From: CAZNPL01 sp964574815
Lineage (GTDB): Bacteria; Planctomycetota; Phycisphaerae; UBA1845
DNA: 40,757 nucleotides
Assembly: GCA_964574815.1 (NCBI GenBank)
Contig: CAZNPL010000051.1
Location: 1-40,757 of the forward strand
Direction: 5' to 3'
Shown here: piece by piece, positions 22,715 to 30,432 of the stretch
Layout of the letters: each line of letters begins with the position of its first letter
Position numbering within the stretch: position 1 is the first letter of the stretch
The notes under the pieces: model-generated
What the model saw: only the letters and a program-made list of their open reading frames with translations
What the model was told of the DNA's origin: nothing
Databases searched by the model: none
Position numbers and translations under genes: made by a program

Positions 22715-23476
22715 TTACGTCACCTCGAACAACTCCGAGACCTCGTGCCGGGACGCGTGATGAACCGGCAGGTATCGTCCTACGGCGCGCTGTTGCGCCT
22801 GAACGGCGAGCTCCGGGCGGTTGTTATCCTGGCTCAGGTGTGCGACTGCAACCCATTGGAGACCGCGGGTCCGTCGCGCCGCGAGGGCGGCCGCTTCCTG
22901 ATTCGAGAGATGCCCGCCGCGGCCGCGAATGCGGGACTTGAGGCGATCCGGATAGCTTCCCTGGGCGAGCATTTCCGGGTCGTAATTGCTTTCGAGATAG
23001 ACGGCGTCCAGTGATTCGATGAGCGCGTCGAGTTGACGGAACGGGTAACCCAGGTCGGTCCATATGCCGAGCCGTTTGCCCTCCGCGTCGATCAGGAAAG
23101 CGGCGCCGTCGACCGCGTCGTGCGGCGTCTCGAGCGTATGGACGCGGACGCGGCCGAAGGTCAATGTCTGGCCGGGGGTGAAGTGGCGCACGTCACTCAT
23201 GGGGCCAAGCATGTGTTGGGCAGCGCGGTGTGTCTTTCGCGACATGTAGACCGGCAGGCCGGCGCGGCGCTGGTAGATGCCGGCGCATCGCACGTGGTCG
23301 ATGTGGTCGTGGGAGATCAGCACGGCATCGACGTCGTGCATGTCGCGGCCTCTCAGGGCCATCCGCTGACGGGCCTGCTTGGCGCTGATGCCGGCGTCGA
23401 AAAGCAAGCGTGTGCCGAGGGCTTCGACGTAGATCGCGTTTCCGTTCGATCCGGAGTTGAGAGAGAACGTCAGCAT
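22715..23476 (-). CDS. metallo-beta-lactamase fold hydrolase, YycJ/WalJ type
   Basis: The 253-residue protein begins MLTFSLNSGSNGNAIYVEAL. It carries the metal motif H56-D-H58-I-D60-H61 and the family tail ESNYDPEML, SYPDRLKSRIRGRGGHLSN and AVAHLSQDNNRPE. YycJ/WalJ proteins are single-strand DNA 5' exonucleases implicated in mismatch repair in Bacillus. Two zinc or manganese ions are expected. The start fits the family exactly. The neighbouring genes do not indicate a specific pathway. Confidence 0.92.
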   Translation of the reverse strand: MLTFSLNSGSNGNAIYVEALGTRLLFDAGISAKQARQRMALRGRDMHDVDAVLISHDHIDHVRCAGIYQRRAGLPVYMSRKTHRAAQHMLGPMSDVRHFTPGQTLTFGRVRVHTLETPHDAVDGAAFLIDAEGKRLGIWTDLGYPFRQLDALIESLDAVYLESNYDPEMLAQGSYPDRLKSRIRGRGGHLSNQEAAALAARRTRGLQWVAVAHLSQDNNRPELAVQAQQRAVGRYLPVHHASRHEVSELFEVT

Positions 23477-23656
23477 GTTCCGGTCCGCCTTTCGAGGTTT
23501 CGCTAAGCTTATTGCGTCTTGACCGGGGCGTCCACCGTCATCAGGCTATGGCTCGTTTCCTGGAATCACCGCAGCTTGGGCGAGTACTGTATGCGTGTTA
23601 TTGGCGTGTGAGTGCGGCGGAGCGGGCCATGAAAGCGGGGGTGCTTCCCTGGAACC

Positions 23657-23720
23657 GAGCCGCGACCGTCAGGGAGCGGTTTTGAATAACAGGAGCTCCG
23701 CTTCCTTACGGGCGCGGCTC
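23657..23720. repeat. inverted pair of REP-like elements
   Basis: GAGCCGCGACCGTCAGGGAG (start of 23657-23679) and its near reverse complement at 23698-23720 (CCGCTTCCTTACGGGCGCGG, then CTC) face each other across an 18-base spacer. The right-hand copy matches the units at 1183-1256. A further fragment, GCGCGGCTCGGAAAGG, follows at 23731-23746, just before the Nramp start. Transcribed, the pair would fold into a long hairpin. Confidence 0.75.
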
Positions 23721-23755
23721 GGAAAAGAGAGCGCGGCTCGGAAAGGACGCCAACC

Positions 23756-25015
23756 GTGCGAAACATCAAGCTGGGAATTATCGCGCCGGGGATTCTCGTG
23801 GCCGCGACCGGCGTCGGCGCGGGGGACTTGGCCACCGGCGCGTTTGCCGGCACGAAGCTCGGCCTTGCGGTTCTTTGGGCCGTTCCGTTCGGGGCGGCGC
23901 TGAAGTATCTGGTCACCGAGGGGCTCGCTCGCTGGCAGCTCGCCACCGGCACGACGCTTCTGGAAGGTTCCGTGGCGCATCTTGGGCGGGCGGTGTCGTG
24001 GCTGTTTCTTGGCTATCTTCTGGTCTGGAGTTTCTTTGTCGGTTCGGCGCTGATGAGCGCGTGCGGCGTGGCGGCCCATGCGATCCTGCCGGTGTTCGAG
24101 GCTGAACACGACAAGATCTTTTATGGCCTGCTGCACAGCGGGGCGGCGGTCGGGCTGGTTGTCCTCGGGGGGTATCGACTGCTTAGTAAAGTGATGTCGG
24201 CGTGCGTCGGCATCATGTTTGTCGTGGTCGTGACGACGGCCCTTGTGACGGTGTTCGCTCTGGACGCGCCGGCTCCGCGCGGGATGACGCCGGATGGCGT
24301 TGGGACGCCGGTCGATTCGATCGGATGGACGATCGCGTTGATCGGAGGGGTCGGCGGCACGCTGACGGTGCTGAGCTACGGGTATTGGATCCGGGAGGAG
24401 GGGCGACGCGGCGAGGGCGAGCTTCGAACCTGCCGGATCGATCTGGCGACGGCGTACACGGTGACGGCGATCTTCGGCATGTCGATGATCGTGATCGGCA
24501 GCCGCATGGGGCGTATCGAGGGCGGCGGGGCCACGCTCATCGTCGATCTGGCCGAAAGCCTGGAGTCGGAGCTGGGGCGGTTCGGCGTCGCGGCGCGGTG
24601 GTTGTTTCTGGTCGGCGCGTGGGGGGCGGTGTTCAGCAGTCTGCTGGGCGTGTGGCAGGGCGTGCCGTATTTGTTTGCGGATTTCTGGCAGATCGTCCGG
24701 CGGGGCGGCGGTGCGTCGGCCGAATCGCGCGTGGATGTGCGTTCGGCGGCGTATCAACTTTACCTTGTGGCATTGGCCACCGTGCCGGCGATCGGGCTAT
24801 GGTGGACGTTCGAGCGGATGCAGAAGCTCTACGCCGTTGTCGGGGCGATGTTCGTGCCGATGCTGGCGCTGGCGCTGCTGATTCTGAATGGTCGGTCGGC
24901 GTATGTGGGCAAGGGGCTGAAGAACTCGTGGGTCACGTCCGTGCTGTTGGCAGGTTGTTGCGTGTTCTTTGCGATTGCGGGCTGGCAGAAGGTGTCGGGA
25001 GTGTTTTCGAACTGA
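23756..25015 (+). CDS. Nramp-family transporter, divergent
   Basis: The 419-residue protein has about eleven membrane helices and the Nramp layout. Helix 1 reads GIIAPGILVAATGVGAGDLATG. The metal-binding DPGN of canonical Nramps is GAGD here (residues 21-24), and the helix-6 motif (normally M-P-H) appears as LSYGYWIREE. The usual manganese/iron site is therefore not conserved, and another cation may be carried. The start is GTG with AAGGA about eight bases upstream, directly after a pair of inverted repeats. There is no linked metal regulator. Related forms are, as I recall, common in planctomycetes. Confidence 0.85.
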   Translation: MRNIKLGIIAPGILVAATGVGAGDLATGAFAGTKLGLAVLWAVPFGAALKYLVTEGLARWQLATGTTLLEGSVAHLGRAVSWLFLGYLLVWSFFVGSALMSACGVAAHAILPVFEAEHDKIFYGLLHSGAAVGLVVLGGYRLLSKVMSACVGIMFVVVVTTALVTVFALDAPAPRGMTPDGVGTPVDSIGWTIALIGGVGGTLTVLSYGYWIREEGRRGEGELRTCRIDLATAYTVTAIFGMSMIVIGSRMGRIEGGGATLIVDLAESLESELGRFGVAARWLFLVGAWGAVFSSLLGVWQGVPYLFADFWQIVRRGGGASAESRVDVRSAAYQLYLVALATVPAIGLWWTFERMQKLYAVVGAMFVPMLALALLILNGRSAYVGKGLKNSWVTSVLLAGCCVFFAIAGWQKVSGVFSN

Positions 25016-25498
25016 TCGCGCGTCGAAGAGGGGGGTGTCCCATGTCCCGCGCCCTTGGTTTGAGATTCGGTATCGGGAGATCGAAGCATCTGCAGGCTAT
25101 CGTGCGTCGCCCGCTTCGCGGGCTTGGGCGCACATCGCCACGCTTATCCCGGGTTCCGCTTCGCTCCACCCGGGGCTATGGTTGCGTCGCCCCCTTCGCG
25201 GGCTTTGTTTCGAGGGGGCGTGGGTGTCCCTGGGTTGCGCTTCGCTTCACCCGGGGCTGTTGGTGCGTCGCCCCCTTTCGGGGGCTTTTTGCGGAGCTTG
25301 CGGCGGGTGGAACCCGCGGTAGCACAGGGGCCGTGTGCGCCGGATGGGTGGTGGGTGGAATTCTCCCTACCGTGGGCAAAGTGGCGCGTGGAACCTGTCC
25401 TACCTCTTGCCCGCCGGATGGGCGGCGAGTGAAACCCGCCCTACCGGGTGCGCGCATCTCGTGACATAATGGGCGGGTTCTTTTGGGGAGTGTTTGGC
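25016..25498. other. gene-free region packed with repeat elements
   Basis: No gene is apparent. Two related units about 80 bases apart (25147-25207 and 25227-25289) each contain a CCCGGGT...ACCCGGGG stem, then CGTCGCCCCC and a hairpin. Farther on, the sequence GCCGGATGGG starts two related units at 25339 and 25413, with a third weaker one near 25383. All three contain a 'GTGRAAYYY..CCTACC' pattern. A short hairpin GCGGGT-GGA-ACCCGC lies at 25303-25317. The region resembles nested extragenic palindromes. Confidence 0.65.
25270..25290 (+). terminator. terminator-like hairpin inside the repeat region
   Basis: GCCCCC-TTTC-GGGGGC followed by TTTTT has the form of a rho-independent terminator and could end the Nramp transcript about 255 bases after its stop. 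It also belongs to the second repeat unit, so it may be carried as part of that element. Confidence 0.6.
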
Positions 25499-25894
25499 GT
25501 GCATTCAGATCGAATCAAGCCGCCGGCGGACTGCCCGGCCATCCGCGTGGTGATGATGCCGCGGGACACCAACGCGGCCAATACGATCTTCGGCGGGGTG
25601 CTGATGAGCTATATCGATCAGGCCGGGTTCGTCGAGGCCCGGCGGCAGGCGCATCACCGGTACGTCACGGTGGCGATGCGCGAGGTCGAGTTTCATGAGC
25701 CGGTCTACGTCGGGGACGTGGTCAACTTCAACTGCGAGACTACGCGAATCGGCCGGACCTCCATCGAGGTTCGCGTGACCGTCTCGGCCGATCGATTCGA
25801 AGAGCCGGGGCGGACCATCAAGGTGACCCAGGCGGAGGTGGTGTTCGTTGCGGTGGACGAGGCCGGGAAACCGAAGCCAATCTTCGATGATTGA
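25499..25894 (+). CDS. hot-dog fold acyl-CoA thioesterase
   Basis: The 131-residue protein reads RVVMMPRDTNAANTIFGGVL followed by MSYIDQAGF, the YciA/acyl-CoA thioesterase signature; D40 in YIDQAG is the likely catalytic acid. It continues with VAMREVEFHEPVYVGDVVNF and a strand-rich C-terminus. It would hydrolyse acyl-CoA to free acid and CoA in the cytoplasm as a hexamer. GTG at 25499 follows GGGGAG by eight bases; longer frames begin in repeat sequence. It converges on rsmJ with only 32 bases between. Confidence 0.88.
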   Translation: MHSDRIKPPADCPAIRVVMMPRDTNAANTIFGGVLMSYIDQAGFVEARRQAHHRYVTVAMREVEFHEPVYVGDVVNFNCETTRIGRTSIEVRVTVSADRFEEPGRTIKVTQAEVVFVAVDEAGKPKPIFDD

Positions 25895-25926
25895 GTGCGG
25901 CGCGCATTGGATGGGCGCGAGCGCTT

Positions 25927-26760
25927 TCACGGCGACGGCTTGGGTGGGAGGTAGACATCGTACCGCACGATGCCTCCTTTGTGGGACAGCGCGGGTTCGC
26001 CGCCGAGGGCGGGGGCGTGCCGCATCCGCTTGACCACGACGCGGCGCTGCGCCGTGGCCAACGCCGCCTCGAGCAGTTCGCCGGCGTCCGGATCATCCCC
26101 CACGAGGCGGCGCAGTATGCGCATCTCCTTTTTGACCGCGGCCGAGGCTTTCGGATCGATCGGGTACATGGGGTCAAGGTAGACCACGTGCGGACGGTCG
26201 TTTTGATTCAGGCCGGTCAGGAAGCGGCGCGTGTCTTCCACGACGACGGACAGTCTCTCGGCGATTACATCTTCGTACAGCGGCACCTGCCGGGCGCGCC
26301 GGAGGCCGTCTTCGAGTAACGCCGCGATGACCGCGGATCGCTCGACCGCCGTGACATGACAGCCCAGCAGGGCGAGAAAGAAGGCATCTTTGCCGAGGCC
26401 CGCTGTGGCGTCGACGACCGTCGTGGCGCCGGGCTTCACGTCCACGGCTCGGGCCAGTGGTTGGCGGCGGTCGGCCGGGTCCGGTCGCCCGTACCGGCGC
26501 CGGCCGCTGACGAAATCGGCGTAGACCGGCCCTGGACCGCCCCCTCGCGGGTCGCGCAGCTCCAAACGATCCGGCAAGACGTAGAGGACGAGGTCGAACG
26601 CTTCGGTCTCAGAAGTTGCAAGCGGCAGTCCGAGCGTCTCTGCCAGCGCCGCGGCGCGCTGCTCGGCAGGACTGCTCGAGGCCACGACCGCGAGCGAGAC
26701 GTTCGGCTCGCCGTTTGCTGAATCCGAGCTGCTCACGTGAAATCGCGCATTGCGGGCCAC
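25927..26760 (-). CDS. rsmJ: 16S rRNA (guanine-1516-N2) methyltransferase RsmJ
   Basis: The protein has up to 277 residues. The SAM-binding motif VVDATAGLGKDAFFLALLG (about 115-133), the nucleotide-site YLDPMYP (194-200) and the following KASAAVKKEMRILRRLVG are the RsmJ pattern. A long N-terminal part with YADFVSGRRRYGR also fits. The enzyme adds a methyl group to G1516 of 16S rRNA. The GTG at 26760 is the most upstream start and an internal GTG about eight codons later is possible; neither has a clear binding site. The C-terminus reads ALSHKGGIVRYDVYLPP. Confidence 0.92.
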   Translation of the reverse strand: MARNARFHVSSSDSANGEPNVSLAVVASSSPAEQRAAALAETLGLPLATSETEAFDLVLYVLPDRLELRDPRGGGPGPVYADFVSGRRRYGRPDPADRRQPLARAVDVKPGATTVVDATAGLGKDAFFLALLGCHVTAVERSAVIAALLEDGLRRARQVPLYEDVIAERLSVVVEDTRRFLTGLNQNDRPHVVYLDPMYPIDPKASAAVKKEMRILRRLVGDDPDAGELLEAALATAQRRVVVKRMRHAPALGGEPALSHKGGIVRYDVYLPPKPSP

Positions 26761-26919
26761 ACTGGTTTCCCGGCACGATTATAATTCGGCTGCGGGGTTC
26801 GTGTGACTGCGTGAGCGTGATGGTGCTGAAGTCGGAAAATGCGGCGTCGCGTCCGGTCGTCGAACCCCCGGAGGGCACGGGTGGAGCGTGTTGAGGGGCG
26901 TGCCATGAGCAACGCGGAT

Positions 26920-26982
26920 CTTGCCCGCCGGCAAGCGCCGCGTTGCCCGTGCTGCCGCCCAACGAAAGGAACGCACGGGCAA
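26920..26982. repeat. two nested stem-loops upstream of the zinc-ribbon membrane gene
   Basis: CTTGCC-CGCC-GGCAAG (26920-26935) is followed by a perfect 10-base inverted repeat TTGCCCGTGC / GCACGGGCAA (26943-26952 and 26973-26982) around a 20-base loop. Further TTGCCC words flank the pair. It lies about 70 bases before the TTG start at 27055. It could be a leader structure of that gene or another repeat family. Confidence 0.55.
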
Positions 26983-27054
26983 GCTCCGCCGCTGGTGTCA
27001 GCTTGCCCATGGCACCCTCGCTAATCGACACGCACCACTCCTGAGGAGAAGCTT

Positions 27055-28446
27055 TTGACGGGCCTGGCCATTCAAACCGGCGTTGGTGTCGCCGGCGTGC
27101 TGCTGGTGATCTTCGGACTTCGCGGGAAGCGCGTCGGCCGGGAGCCTCGGTGCGCCCGATGCGCTTACGATCTGACCGGGTTGACCAGCGATCGGTGCCC
27201 CGAATGCGGATCGACCATCGGCCCGAAGACGACGCAGAAGGGGCTGTGGCGGCGGCGGCGTGGTTGTCTGGTGGCGGGTGCATGTCTGCTGATACTCGAG
27301 TTCGCCTCCGTGGCGGTTCTGTTTCGAAGCATGGCCCTCCTCGCCCGGGCGCCCTTTTCGGTGGTGATGCTCGTGGCGAAGCTCGGCGAATCCGAAGCCC
27401 TTCTCGAATTATCTTATCGTTACAACCGTCACCGGCTTGATGAGGAGGAGTTGAGCGATCTGGCGGAGGCCGCCCTGGCAGGGCAGTTCGAATCGCAGCC
27501 CTCCGTCGCGCAGCGCCTCTGGAGCGATCTCCTGCAACAAATGCACGATGCGGGCCAGCTCAACCGGCAGCAGCGCGACCGGTATTACGAGAGCGTCGTC
27601 GACGGATACGCCGTCGAGACCCGACAGCGCGTCGCGCCGGATACCACATTTCCGATTGCCTTATCGAGGTCTCTGCGGAATCCTTATCACAACCTGCAGA
27701 CGGTGGTGACCGGATGGCGCGTGATGTATCAGGGGCAAGTGCTGACCCGCTCGGCCGACTGGGGGGCACCTCCTGTTCCAACGCGCATCGAGTGGAACGA
27801 TCCGCTTCTTATGCCGGCATCGGTGCGCCTCGAACCGGATCATTACCGGCTCGATCTCGTCGTTATCTCGGCGCTCTATCCCGGTCAGTCCGAACCGGAC
27901 GACCCGCTCTGGACGGGCGAGACCGTGCTGCCGCTCGAGATCGAGGTGGTCGGCACCGAACAGGGAGGTGACGTGGTTGTGATCGATCGACCGGGGCTCG
28001 AGGGGGAATTTCGCCGTGCCCTTTTTCGGGCGGGCTCCTATTTCAATCCGGCCGGGTACGCCTCGACGGTACGCTGGAGTTCCGCCGGGCGGGGCGGGGC
28101 CGGTTTACGCCTGATGCGCGTCGGCCTGAATGCTGCGGTCCCTGTGGACGCGACGTTTCGCGTGGCACTCGGGAGGCGGACCGCGGAATCAACCGGTCGT
28201 GGGCCGGCCGCAACGAAGGTCGGCTACCTGATCTGTAACGCGGGCTCGGCGACGGCTTACGCGCTCCTCTCGCTCGAACCATCCGAGATACACGAGCGCG
28301 TCAACGAAGGCGACGTTGCGTTTTCGTTCATTGGGGATGCGGGTGTCGCGCGCCGCACTCTGGAGATCTATGAAACGTGGAACGGGTCGGTGAGCCTTGC
28401 CGCCGGCGATGCGCCGGTGCCATTCAGGCCCCCTGCCCGCCGATGA
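27055..28446 (+). CDS. zinc-ribbon membrane protein
   Basis: The 463-residue protein starts with a hydrophobic helix (residues 5-22), then the zinc ribbon CARCAYDLTGLTSDRCPEC (C33, C36, C48, C51), which is very common in planctomycetes. A second hydrophobic helix at about 74-105 leads to a large domain with few hydrophobic runs, presumably outside the membrane. Phrases such as 'YQGQVLTRSADWG' suggest beta structure. No enzyme motif was identified. The start is TTG with GGAG about nine bases upstream. The function is unknown. Confidence 0.75.
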   Translation: MTGLAIQTGVGVAGVLLVIFGLRGKRVGREPRCARCAYDLTGLTSDRCPECGSTIGPKTTQKGLWRRRRGCLVAGACLLILEFASVAVLFRSMALLARAPFSVVMLVAKLGESEALLELSYRYNRHRLDEEELSDLAEAALAGQFESQPSVAQRLWSDLLQQMHDAGQLNRQQRDRYYESVVDGYAVETRQRVAPDTTFPIALSRSLRNPYHNLQTVVTGWRVMYQGQVLTRSADWGAPPVPTRIEWNDPLLMPASVRLEPDHYRLDLVVISALYPGQSEPDDPLWTGETVLPLEIEVVGTEQGGDVVVIDRPGLEGEFRRALFRAGSYFNPAGYASTVRWSSAGRGGAGLRLMRVGLNAAVPVDATFRVALGRRTAESTGRGPAATKVGYLICNAGSATAYALLSLEPSEIHERVNEGDVAFSFIGDAGVARRTLEIYETWNGSVSLAAGDAPVPFRPPARR

Positions 28447-28577
28447 GCCTCTCCCGTGCGTTCGGCGGCCGAGCGTCGCGATGCTTCGCTGCTCCGGGCA
28501 ACAAAGACGCACGCCTACATACATGGACGCATGCGTGCTGATTCGTCGGCTGGTCCAGCGAACAGGGACGCCCTGCT

Positions 28578-29840
28578 TTACCCTACTTCAACGACCGAGC
28601 TGGTCTCGCCGTATTCGTTCTTCACGACGGCCGGGTTGGCCCGATCGTGATCCCAGCGCCCGTCCACCACGAGCCGATAGCGGTATCGGCCGGGCGGGAG
28701 GTTCAGGGTGGTCTCAAACAGGCCGGCGTCGTCGAGGCGTCGCATCGGCGTCGTGTGCGGCATCCAGTCATTGAAGTCGCCGGCGAGCTGGACCACGCGG
28801 GCGTCGGCGAAGCGGCCTCGGAAGACGACACCCTCTTGGGTCTGCCGAACGCCGTAGATTTCCGCGAGCTTCTCGTCGATTCGGGCGTGGACCGCGGCGC
28901 TGTCCGATTGCGCGTGTTCCGAGGAGGGCGAGCTTTCCTGAGGTCTCTCGCGTTTGGCGAGCTGCCTTGACGGAACGGCTTGGCGGGCTGTTGGGCCGGT
29001 TTTGCCGGCGACGAGCCGATCGGCATCCTGCCCGATCCTTTCGGCGTAGCGGGTGACCGCCTCGGCTTCGGCGTCGGTTCGGCTCATGATCTCGCGGGCG
29101 AGCGACTGAAAGTCGCGTGCGCCCATACTTTCAGGGGCGAACTCCGTGATCGGTTGACCGTAGCTGGCACCTTCCTTGAGTTTAGTGTTGAAGTTGATCA
29201 CCGATTTGAGAATGACGTTGGCGAACTGGCGTCGCATCTCCGCGAGGATTTCGCGTGCCAGTTTGGTTCGGACGTCGTACTGGTTGGCCAGGACGCGGGC
29301 CTCGATTGACCGGCCGAATTTCCGGGAGAATGTGTCGAGCGTCGAGAGCTGCAGGGTCAGCCCGTGCAGGGAAAAGTAGCCCGTTTCGACCGGGATGATG
29401 ACCTCGCCGGCCGCGTAGAGCGCGTTGTACATCAATCCGCCCAGATGCGGCGGGCAGTCGATCAGGGCAAAGTCGTAGGCAGCGGCCGCGGCGTGGAGGG
29501 CGTCCGATAACAACGTGACGCCGGGTGCTTCCAGCCCGAGCCGGTGCTCGAGCTCGGCCAGATGTCGCGTTGCCGGGACCAGTTCGAGATTGGGCGTGAT
29601 GCGCCAGGCGACACGGTTAAGGTCGACTCGCTCGCCGTTCCGCTGCCCGAGCAGGCAGTCCACCGTTCCCAGCTCGATCTGGTCTTCGGGGACGGCCAGC
29701 CCGACGGCGCAGTGCCCCTGGGGGTCCATATCCACCAGCAGCACACGCCGGCCCTCTCGTGCCAGTGCGGCGGCCAGGTTGATCGCGACGGTGGTTTTCC
29801 CGACGCCCCCTTTTTGATTCACAACGGCAATCGTCCGCAT
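28578..29840 (-). CDS. ParA-family ATPase fused to a CBM48/AMPK-type glycogen-binding domain
   Basis: The 420-residue protein has two parts. Residues 1-250 are a ParA/Soj-type ATPase: deviant Walker A KGGVGKTT (10-17), VLLVDMDPQG (33-42) and LIDCPPHLG (126-134), with segments matching ParA through about 245. A linker rich in Gln, Ser and Arg follows (about 260-335). Residues about 336-420 are a carbohydrate-binding module of the CBM48/AMPK-beta kind: VVQLAGDFNDWMPHTTPM, then YRYRLVVDGRWDHDR, and finally NPAVVKNEYGETSSVVEV. In that family W359 and the 'DGxW' tryptophan contact glucan. ParA proteins place chromosomes, plasmids or carboxysomes by DNA-gradient movement, so this fusion may position glycogen. 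No ParB gene is adjacent. ATG at 29840 fits ParA; its binding site is weak. Confidence 0.93.
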   Translation of the reverse strand: MRTIAVVNQKGGVGKTTVAINLAAALAREGRRVLLVDMDPQGHCAVGLAVPEDQIELGTVDCLLGQRNGERVDLNRVAWRITPNLELVPATRHLAELEHRLGLEAPGVTLLSDALHAAAAAYDFALIDCPPHLGGLMYNALYAAGEVIIPVETGYFSLHGLTLQLSTLDTFSRKFGRSIEARVLANQYDVRTKLAREILAEMRRQFANVILKSVINFNTKLKEGASYGQPITEFAPESMGARDFQSLAREIMSRTDAEAEAVTRYAERIGQDADRLVAGKTGPTARQAVPSRQLAKRERPQESSPSSEHAQSDSAAVHARIDEKLAEIYGVRQTQEGVVFRGRFADARVVQLAGDFNDWMPHTTPMRRLDDAGLFETTLNLPPGRYRYRLVVDGRWDHDRANPAVVKNEYGETSSVVEVG

Positions 29841-30168
29841 ATCGTCCGGTCCTCGTGGCTGGGAGAGAACGGCCGTAGGGCACACCCCACCCATCTCCGG
29901 GAAGGAGCGCGTTCCCTGGCCCCCCGAGTATCTCCAGCTTTCCCGCTTTGCTGAAATTATCGGCTCTCAGTGCTGATATCTTGAACCTATGGGACGTTGT
30001 GTGCACTCCGGGCGGGCTTGGGGGTGGGAACAGGGCCGAACGGCCGGAGCGTCGGAGGGGCTTGCGGTCGTTTCATGCGGCAGAGCCGAAGCGGCATGCG
30101 CGTCACGGTGTTCGCCGGGCCTTTCGGGCACCCATCAGCAGCCAACCCTTGTAGGACGTGCTTGTTCG
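29841..30168. other. 328-base gap, nothing firmly identified
   Basis: This stretch lies between the ParA-CBM48 gene and the anti-sigma gene, both on the minus strand. It must contain the promoter or read-through leader of the ParA gene, but no convincing -35/-10 pair was found and no terminator is seen. No repeat family was recognised. The short open frames are not protein-like. Confidence 0.45.
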
Positions 30169-30423
30169 TTACTTATCGAGGATCTGAGCGGGATCGAGGC
30201 CTTCGGCTTTGATGAGAGCGATGAACTCCTCGCGGCACTCCGGGCAGACTTTCATGTGCTGGGCGACCTGCTGAAGGTAGTCGGTCATCTCGGCGCGTTC
30301 GCTGCGTGCTTTGAGGTAGGCGCCCACGCGGTCGAGGACCCGATCGCAGTCGAGCTCCTCGTCTTCGGTCGCGCCGACGAGTCGCGCCAACTTCTCGTAT
30401 TGTTCATCTGAAGGCTGCGTCAT
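30169..30423 (-). CDS. small soluble zinc anti-sigma factor
   Basis: The 84-residue protein carries H56-x3-C60-x2-C63 (HMKVCPEC), the zinc motif of ZAS anti-sigma factors, within helices such as YLQQVAQHMKVCPEC and EEFIALIKAEGL. Upstream, C26 could be a further ligand. The gene starts nine bases after the stop of the ECF sigma gene, so the two form a sigma/anti-sigma pair. Most anti-sigma factors of this type have a membrane helix and a sensor; this one ends without either and would act in the cytoplasm, perhaps as a redox or zinc sensor. Note the usual fold places histidine in the second helix. Confidence 0.7.
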   Translation of the reverse strand: MTQPSDEQYEKLARLVGATEDEELDCDRVLDRVGAYLKARSERAEMTDYLQQVAQHMKVCPECREEFIALIKAEGLDPAQILDK

Positions 30424-30432
30424 CGATCCATT

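Noticed and set aside
24202..25464. 420-residue plus-strand frame overlapping the Nramp gene
   Set aside because: It is a different phase of the Nramp gene, rich in Arg/Gly, and continues into repeats.
28578..29840. plasmid partition locus
   Set aside because: No parB gene, parS-like repeats or replication gene were seen, and the ParA carries a carbohydrate-binding tail.
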